Part shown: positions 1 through 11,392 of the stretch, piece by piece | Position numbering within the stretch: position 1 is the first letter of the stretch | Layout of the letters: each line of letters opens with the position of its first letter | Program-made: the position numbers and the translations under genes | The notes under the pieces: model-generated | The model's input: only the letters and a program-made list of their open reading frames with translations | What the model was told of the DNA's origin: nothing | Database searches by the model: none | Assembly: GCA_951804985.1 (NCBI GenBank) | Contig: OX638133.1 | Span: 71,554,367-71,618,366 of the forward strand | DNA length: 64,000 bases | From: Dryomyza anilis | Lineage: Eukaryota > Arthropoda > Insecta > Diptera > Dryomyzidae | Reading direction: 5' to 3'

Positions 1-3000
1 AACATCGCAGGTTTTTGTATGTCTTGTCTTTTCGGCGTACTCCGCCGGCAGCGTTTCTCTTTCTGGAACATTCACCATGAGCTTTACGTTTTCTTGTGTT
101 GAAGAAGTATCTTTTTCTTCACTTACTCTCGACAACTTATCTTCAGTAACAATTTCATTAAGCTGTATGTCTTGCAGACTTTTTGATGCATCTATTTCAA
201 GATTCTTTTGTATATCTTGTACATCGCTGATTTTCTTTTTCTCGGGCACTGGATTTTCGAACACATTTCCAAAAATCTGTTCGGCTACATCATTTTTAGC
301 AGGAGATATTGCTGTTTTTGAATCTGTTGCTCTGTGCATTTTTTCTATCACGATTTCTTGATTTTTGGAAAGATCTGCAATCAGCTTTTCGACTAGGTTA
401 GTTTTTGGAGATGTAGTTAATAGTTTTGGCTTATCTTTCAAATATGTTTCGAGACTGATTTTCTTTTTCTCTTTTATCAATGACGTCGTTGTCTGACTTT
501 CGGAAGCATTCTTTATGTTCGATATTGCCACTGTTTCTAATTTGGGATTCGCTTTAAAGTATGACTCCACCTGCTGACTAGTGATTGTTGCAGCTCCTGG
601 TTTTAAATCGTCATTCGCGACAACACCGACATCGCTATAAACACTGGGGGACGTTGTAGCGGAGGAGTTATTACTTAATATTTGCAAAACATTTGTTAAT
701 AATTTGCTGTTAGTTTTACTTTGTGTGGCATCTTCTTTATTGCCTGCCGGCGAGGTACCAAAAAGTGCATTAAAAAGCGCCACTTTCTTGGGAGTATTCA
801 ACACATTTGCAGTTTTTTCCACATCAGTATTTTGTATATCTGTATTTTTATCAACAGTATTTGGTGCATTGGTATTGTCGATATGAGCAGATTTTGGCAC
901 ATCACTGTTTTGTGCAGTCATCTTTAAAATACCACAATCATTTGCTTTTACTGGTGTCAAAATTACTGTTGTTTTAGCATTTTCTTCATTTGAAACTTCT
1001 GTATTTTTCTTTGCAACATTAACATTTTCTAATATTTTTGTGCTAAGCGGTTTTGTTTCATTTACTGAGCAGTTCGTAGTAGTTTTTTCTTTGAATATTT
1101 CTTTGGAATTTGTAGTAATATTTCCTAAATTTGGCAACTGCTGTTCTTTTGGGTTTTCTAATTGAGTTGCAACTACTGTCGATTTTGTACAATTCAAAGT
1201 ATTTAGTTTATTTTTAATATCTGTCTTAATTTTGTCCTGTTTGATTTTAGTTTCTTCTACTTTCTCTGCTCGGTTTGCATCCAATGTAGCTTGTGTAGGC
1301 CATGGTTTAAGCTGCTTTACATAAACATCGTCATCGGGACTGTGGACCTTCGAATGATTGGCGTATTTTTCAAGAGGTTTCGACGCATATTTCCTTGAGA
1401 TCTCGTCACTATTTGAGCTGAAAGTATGATTTGCTAGTCGTTAAACGCTCGTTATTTATTATTTTTAATTCGTTTCATGTTTATTTGGTAAAAAATTGAT
1501 TTTTAATAAAAAAAAAATTTACAAGTCTATAAAATTAAAATTAAACTAAAAACTTATATTTGTATTTGGCGAAAAACTAACTCAGTACTTTTTCATTGAA
1601 AACAATCGAATTTATTCTTTCATGTTTAAAAATTCGTTTTTGGTTAATATCGATCGAAAACGGATTTCGAAACAAGTTCCATGATAAAAAAAAAGTAATA
1701 GCTAAAAGAATGTAGTAGAAAATTAAATAAGAATGGGAATATGAATAAAATAGGTACAGGAAAATGAATAGAAATTGGAATAAAAATAGGTATACGAACG
1801 GAAATAAAAATAAATATTAGCGAGGAAATAGCTATAGCATAGGAATAAGAATGATAATATTAGGTTAGATTATTAAGGGGCTTACTGAAGTAAAATCACG
1901 GGGGCCTGGTTATCTATTGTGTTCAATTTTATCTGTGTGGTAACCTTCAAGTATTAGGTTAGGTAGTGAGGATGTTGGCAAGGCAAATATAAAAAGTATT
2001 AACAACTGGCAATTGATTTCTTTGAAACCAACATGAATTTTTTTAAGAATCCTAGCAGGTTTTAAACCTGTTCCGCATGTACTGGAGTCGGCATGTTTAG
2101 AGGTTTGGAGATTCGCATAGTAAATGCGAATGTCTGCTTCTTCAAATTCTTGGCAGCTCCTACAGTAGTCCGGCGCGGGAATGCCCAAAATGTATGCCAT
2201 AGTGCCGATTGCACAATGTCATGTCAGAATGCGGGTAGCATCTTTCTGATTGACTATCTGGCTTTTTTTTTCGTTTCTCATTGGTGTGTCGCCAGAGTCG
2301 ACGTTAGATAACGCACTCGTTTCTGGATACCTATATGCTTTTATTTTTACTCTCGTTTTGAGGTCTTCTTAGTACCCATAATGGAATCCTTATCCAAGAA
2401 CATGCATCCTCTTTGCTTTGTGTGGAAAGCTGTAGCGCTCATCGACCTTTTCGTTCCCTTCTATATTTCTCAATTCAATTCTGCACTTAATAATAATAAT
2501 AACACAGTGCAGCAAAAGCCCACTTTTTTTTGGTGCCAGAGATTTAACGGTTTTTTTAGAGTCCTTGAGAAACCTGAAGAAATTTCACCTAACAAACTTA
2601 GTTACTATCACGTCAGGTTTACGAGATATATCACCATAAAGGTCCTAAAGTGACCGCAATATTACCGTTGATTTATTGATATAACTATTGTAGTCATGGT
2701 TTTTCTATCTCGTCCTTTTAATATCAATATTAATGACTTTCAAAGGATCAATCTACATAATCGACTAATTTCATATTAAGGAGTGACAAATGTATCATAT
2801 TGTCCATGGACAAAATATTCAGCATAAAAAAATATAAAAAGTGGCCAAATATGTCAAAGCCGTACGAGCTATAGTTTCTCTAATACTGAGCACTGCAAAG
2901 TATTTTTTGAGCTGTACGTGTTATATTTGTACTCAAAGTGGTGGGACCTACAGTTTAATGTCGAATCCCAATGGCCGGTGAGAGCTTTTCATAGGAAATG

Positions 3001-5986
3001 TTTTACTCTCGTAGGTTTGCCATTTACTGCCGAGAGGCAGCACGGTACAGAAAAATGTTTTCTATGAAAAGATGTTCTTAGCCCCAGTCCAGGCTTAAAC
3101 ATGCGACCTATCGGCTAGCAGTCCAACGCAGTCCAACCACTGAGCTACCGGACAATATTTACTATGTCAACATGTCCGGTTTATAAGACATAATTAGCAC
3201 TCAGACAGACTATATCCATTGTACTGTGAAATATATTCCCTACAATTTTGTGGTTAATATCACCACGAGCGCCCATGCCCAAGCCGGGATTCGAACCCGA
3301 GACCTTTAGAATGCAAGTCCAGCGCGCTACCTCTGTACTGCTGAGGACTGCTGAGAACCGTCAGTAACGACTTGAATGTGGCTTTCGCTTATTGGCGGGT
3401 TAGCATCCATTGTTCTGTACTAGGTTTTACGATGGAATAGTTTGGCTTTGATTTCATCCGTAGGGTTACATAATCTGTTTTTGAGAGTACGTTCATGCTA
3501 AAGTCTTCAATGATAGTCGTATGTCCATAAGAAAGTTGCTTTCAGAATTCAGATTCTCTGAGGCGAACCGCGTACTTTGTTGCTGTATTCCGTATGAAGT
3601 CGTATACGGACAGAAGATTAAGCATGGTCTACATCCCTGTTTGGGAGTGGATTTCAATCATTCCGTCTCTAATGCTGTTGCATGCTAGTGTTTGTACTGT
3701 TTTCATTTCCTTGAGAAGTAAGGTCGGTTTAGCGCTTCACACCATATAATAAAACCGTACGTAAATATGGGCCTGAGGATCGCCGTGTACATGGTAATAG
3801 AAGTCACCCGGCGTCGTAGCGGAAGTCCGTATCCGATTTCCCGATACGAATGTTAATAATAGTTTAGCACTACAGTCCTCAAGAACTCTTTCACCATTTT
3901 GAGCTGTGCGTGTTATATTTCTACTCAAAGCGGTGAGACCTACAGTGTAATGCCGAATCTGAACGGCAGGTGATAGCTTAATAATGTTTGACTAAATAAT
4001 AGAAAATTGTACTCTCGTAGGTTTGCATTGACAGCCAAGAGGTAGCGCAGTATAAAAAATGTTTTCAATGAAAAAATGTTGTTAGCCCCAGTCCAGGCTT
4101 GAACATCGGACCTTTCGGCTCGCAGTCCAAGGCACTAAGCACTGAGCTACCGCGGCTACTATTCAAAGCTCCGTTCGGAACGTAAATGTAACATCAAAAT
4201 AGGAAATCTCAAATCAGTAGATATATCTGTCCAAATTCCGTTCCGTACGGATCCCGTAATGCCATATTTTCGAATAGGGAAATAAATACGGATATTAAAA
4301 TAACAAAATCCGAATCCAAATGGAAATTTCACCAACAACAGACTTCACAATAGGGGAGATTAATAGCATTAAAAGAAAATATTATAACGTTATTTTTTTT
4401 TTGTGGAATCAATATGCACCTTTTTCGTTGATATTGATCATATTATAACTAAATTGCATATAAATAAATTGAAACGAAGGCACATATAAAAAAAAAACAA
4501 ACATGAAAAAAGAGAGTTTAACTTTTAAGTTACATAGTGGTTGCCTATTTACCTTTCTTTCTTATGTCTATTATTGTGTTTTTCATGATCCTCCCCACGC
4601 TCTCGGTCGTACTTCGCACGGTCCGAACGACTGTTTTTACGCGGATCACGCTCATGTTCACTATCGGAGCGCTGGTTAGATCTAACGCGACTGTAAACAG
4701 TTCTATCATCAGCATCGTTGTTTCTGCGATGCTCACTTTTGTCACGTCGATACCGCGAATCACGTGAATCACGGGGATCACGCGGATCACGTGAATCGCG
4801 CTGAATGTGATGATCTCTATCAACATGTGAAGCTGTTTCTTTTAGAGGTGCTTTGGCAGAACTTATAGAATCTCTTGTACCATGTGAATAATGTTTTGTA
4901 TCGCGTGAAGAATCTTTAAGATTACTTGAAGAATCTCTTGCATTACACGAAGCATCTCTTAAATGACGTGAAGAAGCTCTCGCATCCTGTGAATCAACTC
5001 TTACATCATGTGATCTTGATTTATGTGAATTTCTTTCCTCACGCGGATCACGCTTTGAATTGTCTTTGGCATCACGTGAATCAGGAGAATCTGAATAGAC
5101 TTCAGCAGTTATTCGTGATTTAGGTGTATCGTGTGAATGATGTTGTGAAAAGCGTGCATCACGCACCGAACGTGTTGAGTCACGCGCAGCTCTATCATCA
5201 ACAACTAGACGTGAATTGGTCAAGTTTTGCGAATCATTTGTATTAATAAATTTGTCATAATTTCGCTTAGACTCCTCCAAGCACACACGTTTGTTAAGAT
5301 GTTGTTGATGTGGCTGCTGCTCATTATCGACAACAGCTACAGGTGAACATTGGCGTTTTTTGTGCTGTCTATGCGACACTGCTGCTGCAGCTGAGGTAGT
5401 TGCTATTAACGATTCTTCTTTTATTTTTGCAGGTGCATTTGAAACTATCGCCGGCTCAGGTTGCAACCGTTGGCTGTTGTATGGATATTCACCATATTCT
5501 GGCTTCACTGGCACATATTGCTGTTGCTTAAAAGGGTTGTGTTGTTGTGTATCTCTGTTTACAAAATGATTTGGCAACTTGCGACGAAAACATATATCGT
5601 CCTTTCTACAAATTGTAAAATAAATTTTAAGAAGTTGGTTTCGCAATTTCTTTATCGCCACTACTCACTCTTTGCGCAACAGCGTTATCTGTTGATCCTT
5701 GCGTTTAAGCTCCGCCTTGGCCGTGTCCAAGAGATTCTGAAAATTCACCTCAATCGTTTTCTGTTGCTTGCGTAGCTTTTTCATCTCTTCGCGCAATTGG
5801 TCATTGGTGGCCAGCGCATCTTTGTATTTGTCCTCCAATTGCAGAAGTTCGCTTGATTTCTATTTATTTAAATTTTATTTTATTTAACAAAAACAATTCA
5901 CAAAGTCGCTTTGCATCCGATACCTTTTGTTCTTGCTCGTGGAACTCGTCCAGATCTTCGTAAAGATCCAAATCATTTATATTCAT
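1..5986 (-). CDS. FLASH: FLASH (CASP8AP2 homologue), 5' four exons, partial
   Basis: Exons read on the minus strand: 5986-5924, 5859-5669, 5605-4553 and 1417 to beyond base 1. All junctions are in phase: exon 1/2 phase 0, GA|A between exons 2 and 3, AG|C between exons 3 and 4. Exon 1 gives 21 residues including LDLYEDL. In FLASH proteins the LDLY/LDIY motif is needed to recruit the histone cleavage complex. Exon 2 encodes a charged coiled coil ending in NLLDTAKAELKRKDQQITLL, which resembles the human FLASH coiled coil. Exon 3 is a disordered RS/RD-like tract rich in DSRD and RDPR repeats. Exon 4 is open to the window edge and rich in S, T, K and N, with the motif KKKISLETYL. Known role: FLASH acts with Lsm11 and U7 snRNP at the histone locus body in 3' processing of replication-dependent histone mRNA. 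The 3' end lies outside the window. The identification rests on the N-terminal motif and coiled coil; the tail is low complexity and uninformative. Confidence 0.85.
1728..1860. repeat. Degenerate GAATAGGAATA-type simple repeat
   Basis: Irregular repetition of units such as gaataggaat, ggaaataaaaat and ggaataaaaataggta within FLASH intron 3. The intron (1418-4552) otherwise begins with AT-rich DNA from 1418 to 1727 in which I see nothing else. Confidence 0.45.
1870..2290 (-). mobile_element. Non-LTR retrotransposon remnant, RNase H end and 3' part
   Basis: On the minus strand the text reads HCAIGTMAYILGIPAPDYCRSCQE. This matches the C-terminal end of the RNase H domain plus the cysteine motif (LGI-x-CRSCQ-EEE) of jockey-type non-LTR ORF2 proteins. 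Downstream residues give ILFIFALP, also typical of the tail. The expected HLLCECP block is damaged and stops and frameshifts are frequent, so this is a dead fragment lying inside FLASH intron 3. From 2291 to 2907 there is more AT-rich sequence with no clear frame. Confidence 0.55.
2908..3152 (-). mobile_element. tRNA-derived SINE, copy 1 (truncated tail)
   Basis: The right end read on the minus strand is a tRNA-like head (GGTAGCTCAGTGG A box, GTTTAAGCC-like B box). It is followed by the body shared with the copies at 3853, 21413 and 39808 (ACATCTTTTCATAGAAAA, CCTACGAGAGTAAAAC, AGTACAAATATAACACG). The 3' tail is cut short relative to the copy at 39808. The head has a small internal duplication (cagtccaacgcagtccaac). 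Confidence 0.7.
3255..3346 (-). mobile_element. Second tRNA-derived SINE or tRNA pseudogene
   Basis: Minus strand: GTAGCGCGCTGGACTTGC (A-box-like), then GGGTTCGAATCCCGGC (good B box). Sequence beyond the head differs from the other SINE family. I find no convincing cloverleaf acceptor stem, so a functional tRNA is unlikely. It appears to separate the RT/RNase H fragment at 3365-3790 from its downstream part at 1870-2290. Confidence 0.5.
3365..3792 (-). mobile_element. Non-LTR retrotransposon remnant, RT C-terminus to start of RNase H
   Basis: Minus-strand text includes MYTAILRPIFTYGFIIW, the hallmark of the reverse transcriptase C-terminal region in jockey/I-type ORF2, followed by KEMKTVQTLACNSIRDGM in another frame. 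It ends at VVTDGS, the start of the RNase H domain. Frameshifts and stops interrupt it repeatedly. Orientation and order match the RNase H end at 1870-2290, so the two are probably one element split by SINE insertions. Confidence 0.65.
3853..4158 (-). mobile_element. tRNA-derived SINE, copy 2
   Basis: Full-length-like copy: tRNA head at 4158 (TAGCCGCGGTAGCTCAGTG on the minus strand), shared body, and an (ATT)n tail next to 3853. No target-site duplication is obvious. From 4159 to 4552 the FLASH intron holds only AT-rich DNA. Confidence 0.75.
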
Positions 5987-6167
5987 TTCTGCAGATTTTT
6001 TGCTCCTTATTTTCCTTAAATCTAATAAAATTTCACTTTAAAATTGTGGACATTTACGAATCAACGAAATTTTTTTCATTACATTCGTTCGGCGCGTATT
6101 TTGCAAACAATTTATTGAAGAAAGAAGAGGAAAGCAGCGCAGTATGAAACGTCAAAAGTCCACTTGG

Positions 6168-6181
6168 TATCGATATCGATA
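6168..6181. promoter_or_regulatory. Two overlapping DRE elements upstream of FLASH
   Basis: TATCGATATCGATA holds two overlapping copies of TATCGATA, the DRE bound by DREF (and BEAF-32-like CGATA sites) at housekeeping promoters in flies. It lies about 180 bases upstream of the FLASH start codon on the minus-strand gene. The FLASH leader probably occupies about 5987-6150. Confidence 0.65.
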
Positions 6182-6186
6182 TTATT

Positions 6187-6242
6187 CATACGATGAATTG
6201 TAATACGATGAATTGTTTACGATGAATTGTTTACGATGAATA
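6187..6242. repeat. Short tandem repeat, ACGATGAATTGTTT units
   Basis: Four imperfect 14-16 base units (atacgatgaattgta, atacgatgaattgttt, acgatgaattgttt, acgatgaatag) directly beside the DRE pair. From 6243 to 6395 I see only AT-rich sequence. Confidence 0.7.
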
Positions 6243-6395
6243 GTCCGCGAACCATGAGAATATATTCCTCATTAATGACAGGCTTTTTAATTAAGCATTT
6301 ATAATGCTGAGATATTCATCTTGTTAATAAAAATAGATTTTTAAAATATTTTTAAGCATGTGGCGCTGTCACTTTAAATAAAATGTAAATAGTAA

Positions 6396-7045
6396 GGTTA
6401 TTCACGAAACGGAGCAGTTGCGATGTAGAGTAGCAGTTTTGTCAAGGAGCAGTTGTACAACAACAAAATACATTGTTGACAAAAAAATTATCTGCTAATC
6501 TACATCGCTAAAAGCTTGAGTTTAATTCGTGGTACTTTTGTATTTTTTTAGTGATGCTGAATTTATGATTTTTGGGTACTTCATATTACAGACAGTGTTT
6601 GATTATTGAATTAAAATTCACCAAAATGCATTATATTTAAATGAAAATATATATTTTTAATGAATATGTAAATATATGCATGTGAATAAAAAAGAAATGA
6701 TAGCATAATGTCCACTGTTTTAACAATAAATATTAACGAGTTCATATATAAGGTATGAGTTTTTTTCTCAAATCGACATCACTAATCTAATTTGTTTACT
6801 TTGTTTTAATTATAATAAATGAGCGAGATATTGATATTGAATTAAAAATAAGTAACAAAAGTCATACTTATATGGCCAATAAGCAATAAACCTAAAATTT
6901 CAATGAAACAAAAACATCTGTTTGTGGTACAACAAACTAAAAACTACCATATTACACAAATATGAAATAAGTGTGTTCACGAAATATGATACAATTCTAC
7001 AATACTGCTAATGTGCATCGGCAACTGCTCCGTTTAGTGAATACC
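6396..7045. mobile_element. Non-autonomous DNA transposon (MITE) with ~50-bp terminal inverted repeats
   Basis: The left end reads GGTTATTCACGAAACGGAGC and the right end, reversed, reads GGTATTCACTAAACGGAGC. Similarity continues inward for about 50 bases (CAGTTGC, GATG, TAGCAGT). The flanks aatagtaa (6388-6395) and tttagtaa (7046-7053) agree at 6 of 8 bases, consistent with a decayed 8-bp target-site duplication. No transposase frame inside. Confidence 0.7.
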
Positions 7046-7053
7046 TTTAGTAA

Positions 7054-7604
7054 ATTAAACATTTAAAGATAAACACAGTTAACTATTAAAAAAAATAAAC
7101 GTCTGATTCTGCTAATGTATTTTATATTTGCATGTGAATGGAACATTATATCAAATCATTCAGCAATAAGGATCAGAAAATGCAGCAAGATGAATAAAAA
7201 TTTTCAGAGGCAACGGCTGTTTCAATCAAGGCTTCGATTTTCTATAAGTATTTGGTGTTCTCGGACGCTCGAAAGCAATAAATGTGAATTTTGGGATTTC
7301 TTTAGGGAGTACCATTCGATTTCATACTATGTCTGCTTCCGATTTCTGCAATAATATAATATGTCCGGCCTTTTTTCACTTTCCGACGTTAAGCAAAAGG
7401 ACGTACAAACGTAGAAAAAAGCGGTCAGATGAACAAGCAAAAGAACTACCCGGGTAGTTCGAACATTTAAAACACGAGAACTCGGGTAATCGAGAGCTCT
7501 GGTTTCATCACAAGAATATTTTTTCAATTTTTTTCAATAAATTCAGAAATTAAAATTATGCTTTTTAATTAATGAAATAAATTTAAAGAATAGCGTTATT
7601 ATTA
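7054..7604. other. Intergenic DNA, nothing recognised
   Basis: Short frames on both strands overlap each other and resemble no known family. A patch near 7440-7505 is palindromic (actacccgggtagt). Confidence 0.4.
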
Positions 7605-7857
7605 CGACAAGAATTGTTTTTTAAGTGACTTGATAATCTTGTTAATATAAATACATTTTCAATTACATATAACAGAATGTCTCTTGATATTAACAACACT
7701 TGGTTGTACGTCAATTTAAAAAATCGTAAAGTTTTACAATATTATTATTGTTGTATTAACAAGATATCTCTTTGGACGTAAATTAACAAGATGTATTGTT
7801 GTATTAAATACATTTTTTTTTAATAGTACAAGATTTTTTTTTGGGTGTACGATTATA
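7605..7857. mobile_element. Possible MITE ending TTTTTTGGGTGTA
   Basis: The right end (ttttttttgggtgta) matches the terminal motif of elements at 24660-24918 and 51433-51622. The interior repeats aacaagat(a/g)t several times. I could not define the left end with certainty. Confidence 0.3.
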
Positions 7858-8078
7858 AAATAATATTTTATTCAAATATTTTTAAATGTTAGAGACCCCA
7901 ACTGTACTATTTCATTATAATACATTTATTGCGTACTGTACAAAGCTAATTTCAGTTTAACAAAGCGAACAGAACTTCTAGGAACTGTCAAAACAAAAAA
8001 ACACATTTTTTGTAAACTTTGTGAAATTCATTAGTTTTTGCTGCGAGTTATTTCATTTAATTAAATAAATCTATAAAA
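7858..8078 (+). promoter_or_regulatory. Rpb12 promoter and leader region
   Basis: About 220 bases between the upstream repeat and the Rpb12 start. It is AT-rich, with no TATA box at a convincing position and no DRE. The bases before the start (ctataaaaATG) are a good fly translation context. Confidence 0.4.
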
Positions 8079-9152
<1,074 letters not shown>

Positions 9153-9251
9153 ATATGCCCTACAAAAGCAACAACACAACTAAATATAAGTTTATATAGA
9201 TTTAAAATATCAAACGCCCTTTATTCGCTATATACAAATTATAGAGCAGCA

Positions 9252-9294
9252 AATAAAACTGGTTACATTCTCCAATTTTTTTAAAACCAATAAA
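9252..9294 (+). terminator. Polyadenylation signals of Rpb12
   Basis: Two AATAAA hexamers at 9252-9257 and 9289-9294, 100-140 bases after the stop codon; a third lies near 9313. Confidence 0.6.
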
Positions 9295-9340
9295 GCATAC
9301 GTTCTCTACAGCAAATAAAACAATTGTGTATTTTTTTTAT

Positions 9341-11392
9341 TAATTTTCTTTAAACTAATTTTATTTTTATACTCGGAAATATATTTTAAACTAAAAACAC
9401 ATTTTTGTTGAATTTTTTCCACAAATATTTTTTCTTTTCCTTTTAATTATAATAATAATGAGTTTTTTTTTGTAATGCATAAGTATTGTATTTTAAATGT
9501 TGCGCTGTGTCTTTTTTAAATGTCTTATGTTTAGATTCTTTTTACTTTTTAATTTTTATGACTTTTGCCAAAAATGTTTTTTCAAATTTTCGACGCGCAA
9601 ACATTTTACACTTAATGTTGGCTACATTTTAATAATAATTAAAGTATTAATTATTATTTGCACATGTAGCTCCAACACAATTTAAAACTTGTCTTTTTGT
9701 TGTGGTTTCTTCTTTTTGTTTTTGTTTTTTTGTTGTTTTCCTCAGTCAATTTAGTTCATTGTGGTGATTACTACTTGTTTTTAAAATGTTTTAAGTATTT
9801 TATTTTGTTTTTCTTTACATTTGCAGCAATGTAAATTGAGTATATTTTTTGTTTAAGTGTATTGTATGTGTGTTAAAAGTAATACATTGAAATGTTTTAG
9901 CTTATTTAATTAGTTGGTATTTTTTTAGATATTCTTTATTTTGTTGTTTTCACTAATAAAACTATAACTAAAATTAAGAAATTAATTAAAGCTGACTTAA
10001 GTGGAGTTAATGGAGTGCAAAACAATTCAGTTTATTTAGTTTAACAAAAAATGGCTTTTTTCTTTCGGTTGAGTTTTTAAAAATAATTAACTTAAAGCTA
10101 AATATAAAATAGTGAAGAGTTAAACTAAAAATAAAAAGGCGTTGAATGGCAACTTAAAAATACTTGTTTGTTGAGTTTCTGCTATAAATATATATTAGAA
10201 TTAATTAATGGCAAATTAAAGCTTAATTAAAATTAAATAGATTTGATAAATGCTCAGCTATGTTTGCATTCGGGCGACTGTTGGTTGCTGTTGTTGAGTT
10301 TATGTTTTTTTAATGCAATTTCACAAAAAATAATATTTGATTAAATTCTGCTTTTTTTAAATAAATACTTAACGTGTTCCAGTGCTTTGCATGTATTTGC
10401 AAAATTATTTCATATTTTGTTTTTTAATATTTTTATAAAATAAGTATGTTTTTTTATAAGTTTATTTAAGAAATCAAATTTCAGGTACATCACAACTTAA
10501 AATATCAACTAAATGAGTAAAATGCTTGACGACTTATACTCTATTTTATTCAAGCATATATTGTTTAATAATATTGTATTGGAGACGCGTTTCGAAAATA
10601 AATTCAAATTTAAGTGGAATATATAGTTAGAGATTTATGGCAAGTTTTCAATTGAAAATAATTCATAGATACATTTATGAATAAAATTAAGTAGTAATAA
10701 AAATTAAATTCAATTCACTTAATACAAATTAATATTAAAAAAAAAATATATAAATATTAGAGAAATAATTTACAGAATTCCAATTTTTTAAAACAAAAGC
10801 TTAAAGCTTTGCATAGTGCAAAGTCTCGAGCGCTTTTTCGACTGCATTTTAGTTGTTGCATGTTTAATTCTAAAGCTTTGCGTAAATATAAAAATATATT
10901 AAAAAAAAACTTTACTATATGCGGGAGTTTTTTATAAAAAAAATTGGTATTCAAAGCTTTCATTGAACATCTTATATTAAAAGTTTTAATGCATATCAAA
11001 TGTAAATTTAAAAATGTACACAAAAAGTTCAAATTTAAAAGAGAATGGCTCATATTTAAAAGCTTCGAACAAAAGCTCATATTAACAAAATATCAAAAAA
11101 GCCTTTAAAGAAATCGCTCTTCCAAAAAGTTCAAACCGAAAGCACATATTTCACCGCAAGCCTTCATCTAAAGTTCATATTGAAATCATTTGTAAAAAAT
11201 ATATTAAAGCTCACCTCAAGAGCTTTTAATTAAATGTTAAAAAAAAACTTCACTTTGCAAAAACGTTTATGTACAAAATCGTACAAAGCTTTAAAGCTCA
11301 CATGCAACAACTAACTTTTAGTTTTTGCAATACGCTCCAAAAGACTACAAAGTTCTCTCAGACTCTTCTCAAAATTCAAGCACGTAGCAGCT
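9341..11392 (-). promoter_or_regulatory. Probable chn 3' UTR with a Brd-box cluster
   Basis: Downstream of the chn stop codon (minus strand) there are seven exact AGCTTTA Brd boxes: 11292-11298, 11205-11211, 10871-10877, 10802-10808, 10217-10223, 10093-10099 and 9987-9993. One K box (TGTGAT) is at 10489-10494. On the opposite strand I find only one AGCTTTA, part of a palindrome at 11287. Brd boxes are known negative 3' UTR elements in Drosophila proneural and Notch-pathway genes, complementary to the miR-4/miR-79 seed. The true 3' end is unknown; TTTATT (minus-strand AATAAA) occurs several times between 9330 and 9935. Confidence 0.55.

Noticed and set aside
3255..4158. Functional tRNA genes
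   Set aside because: A and B boxes are present but the cloverleaf is incomplete, and the sequence continues into shared SINE bodies.
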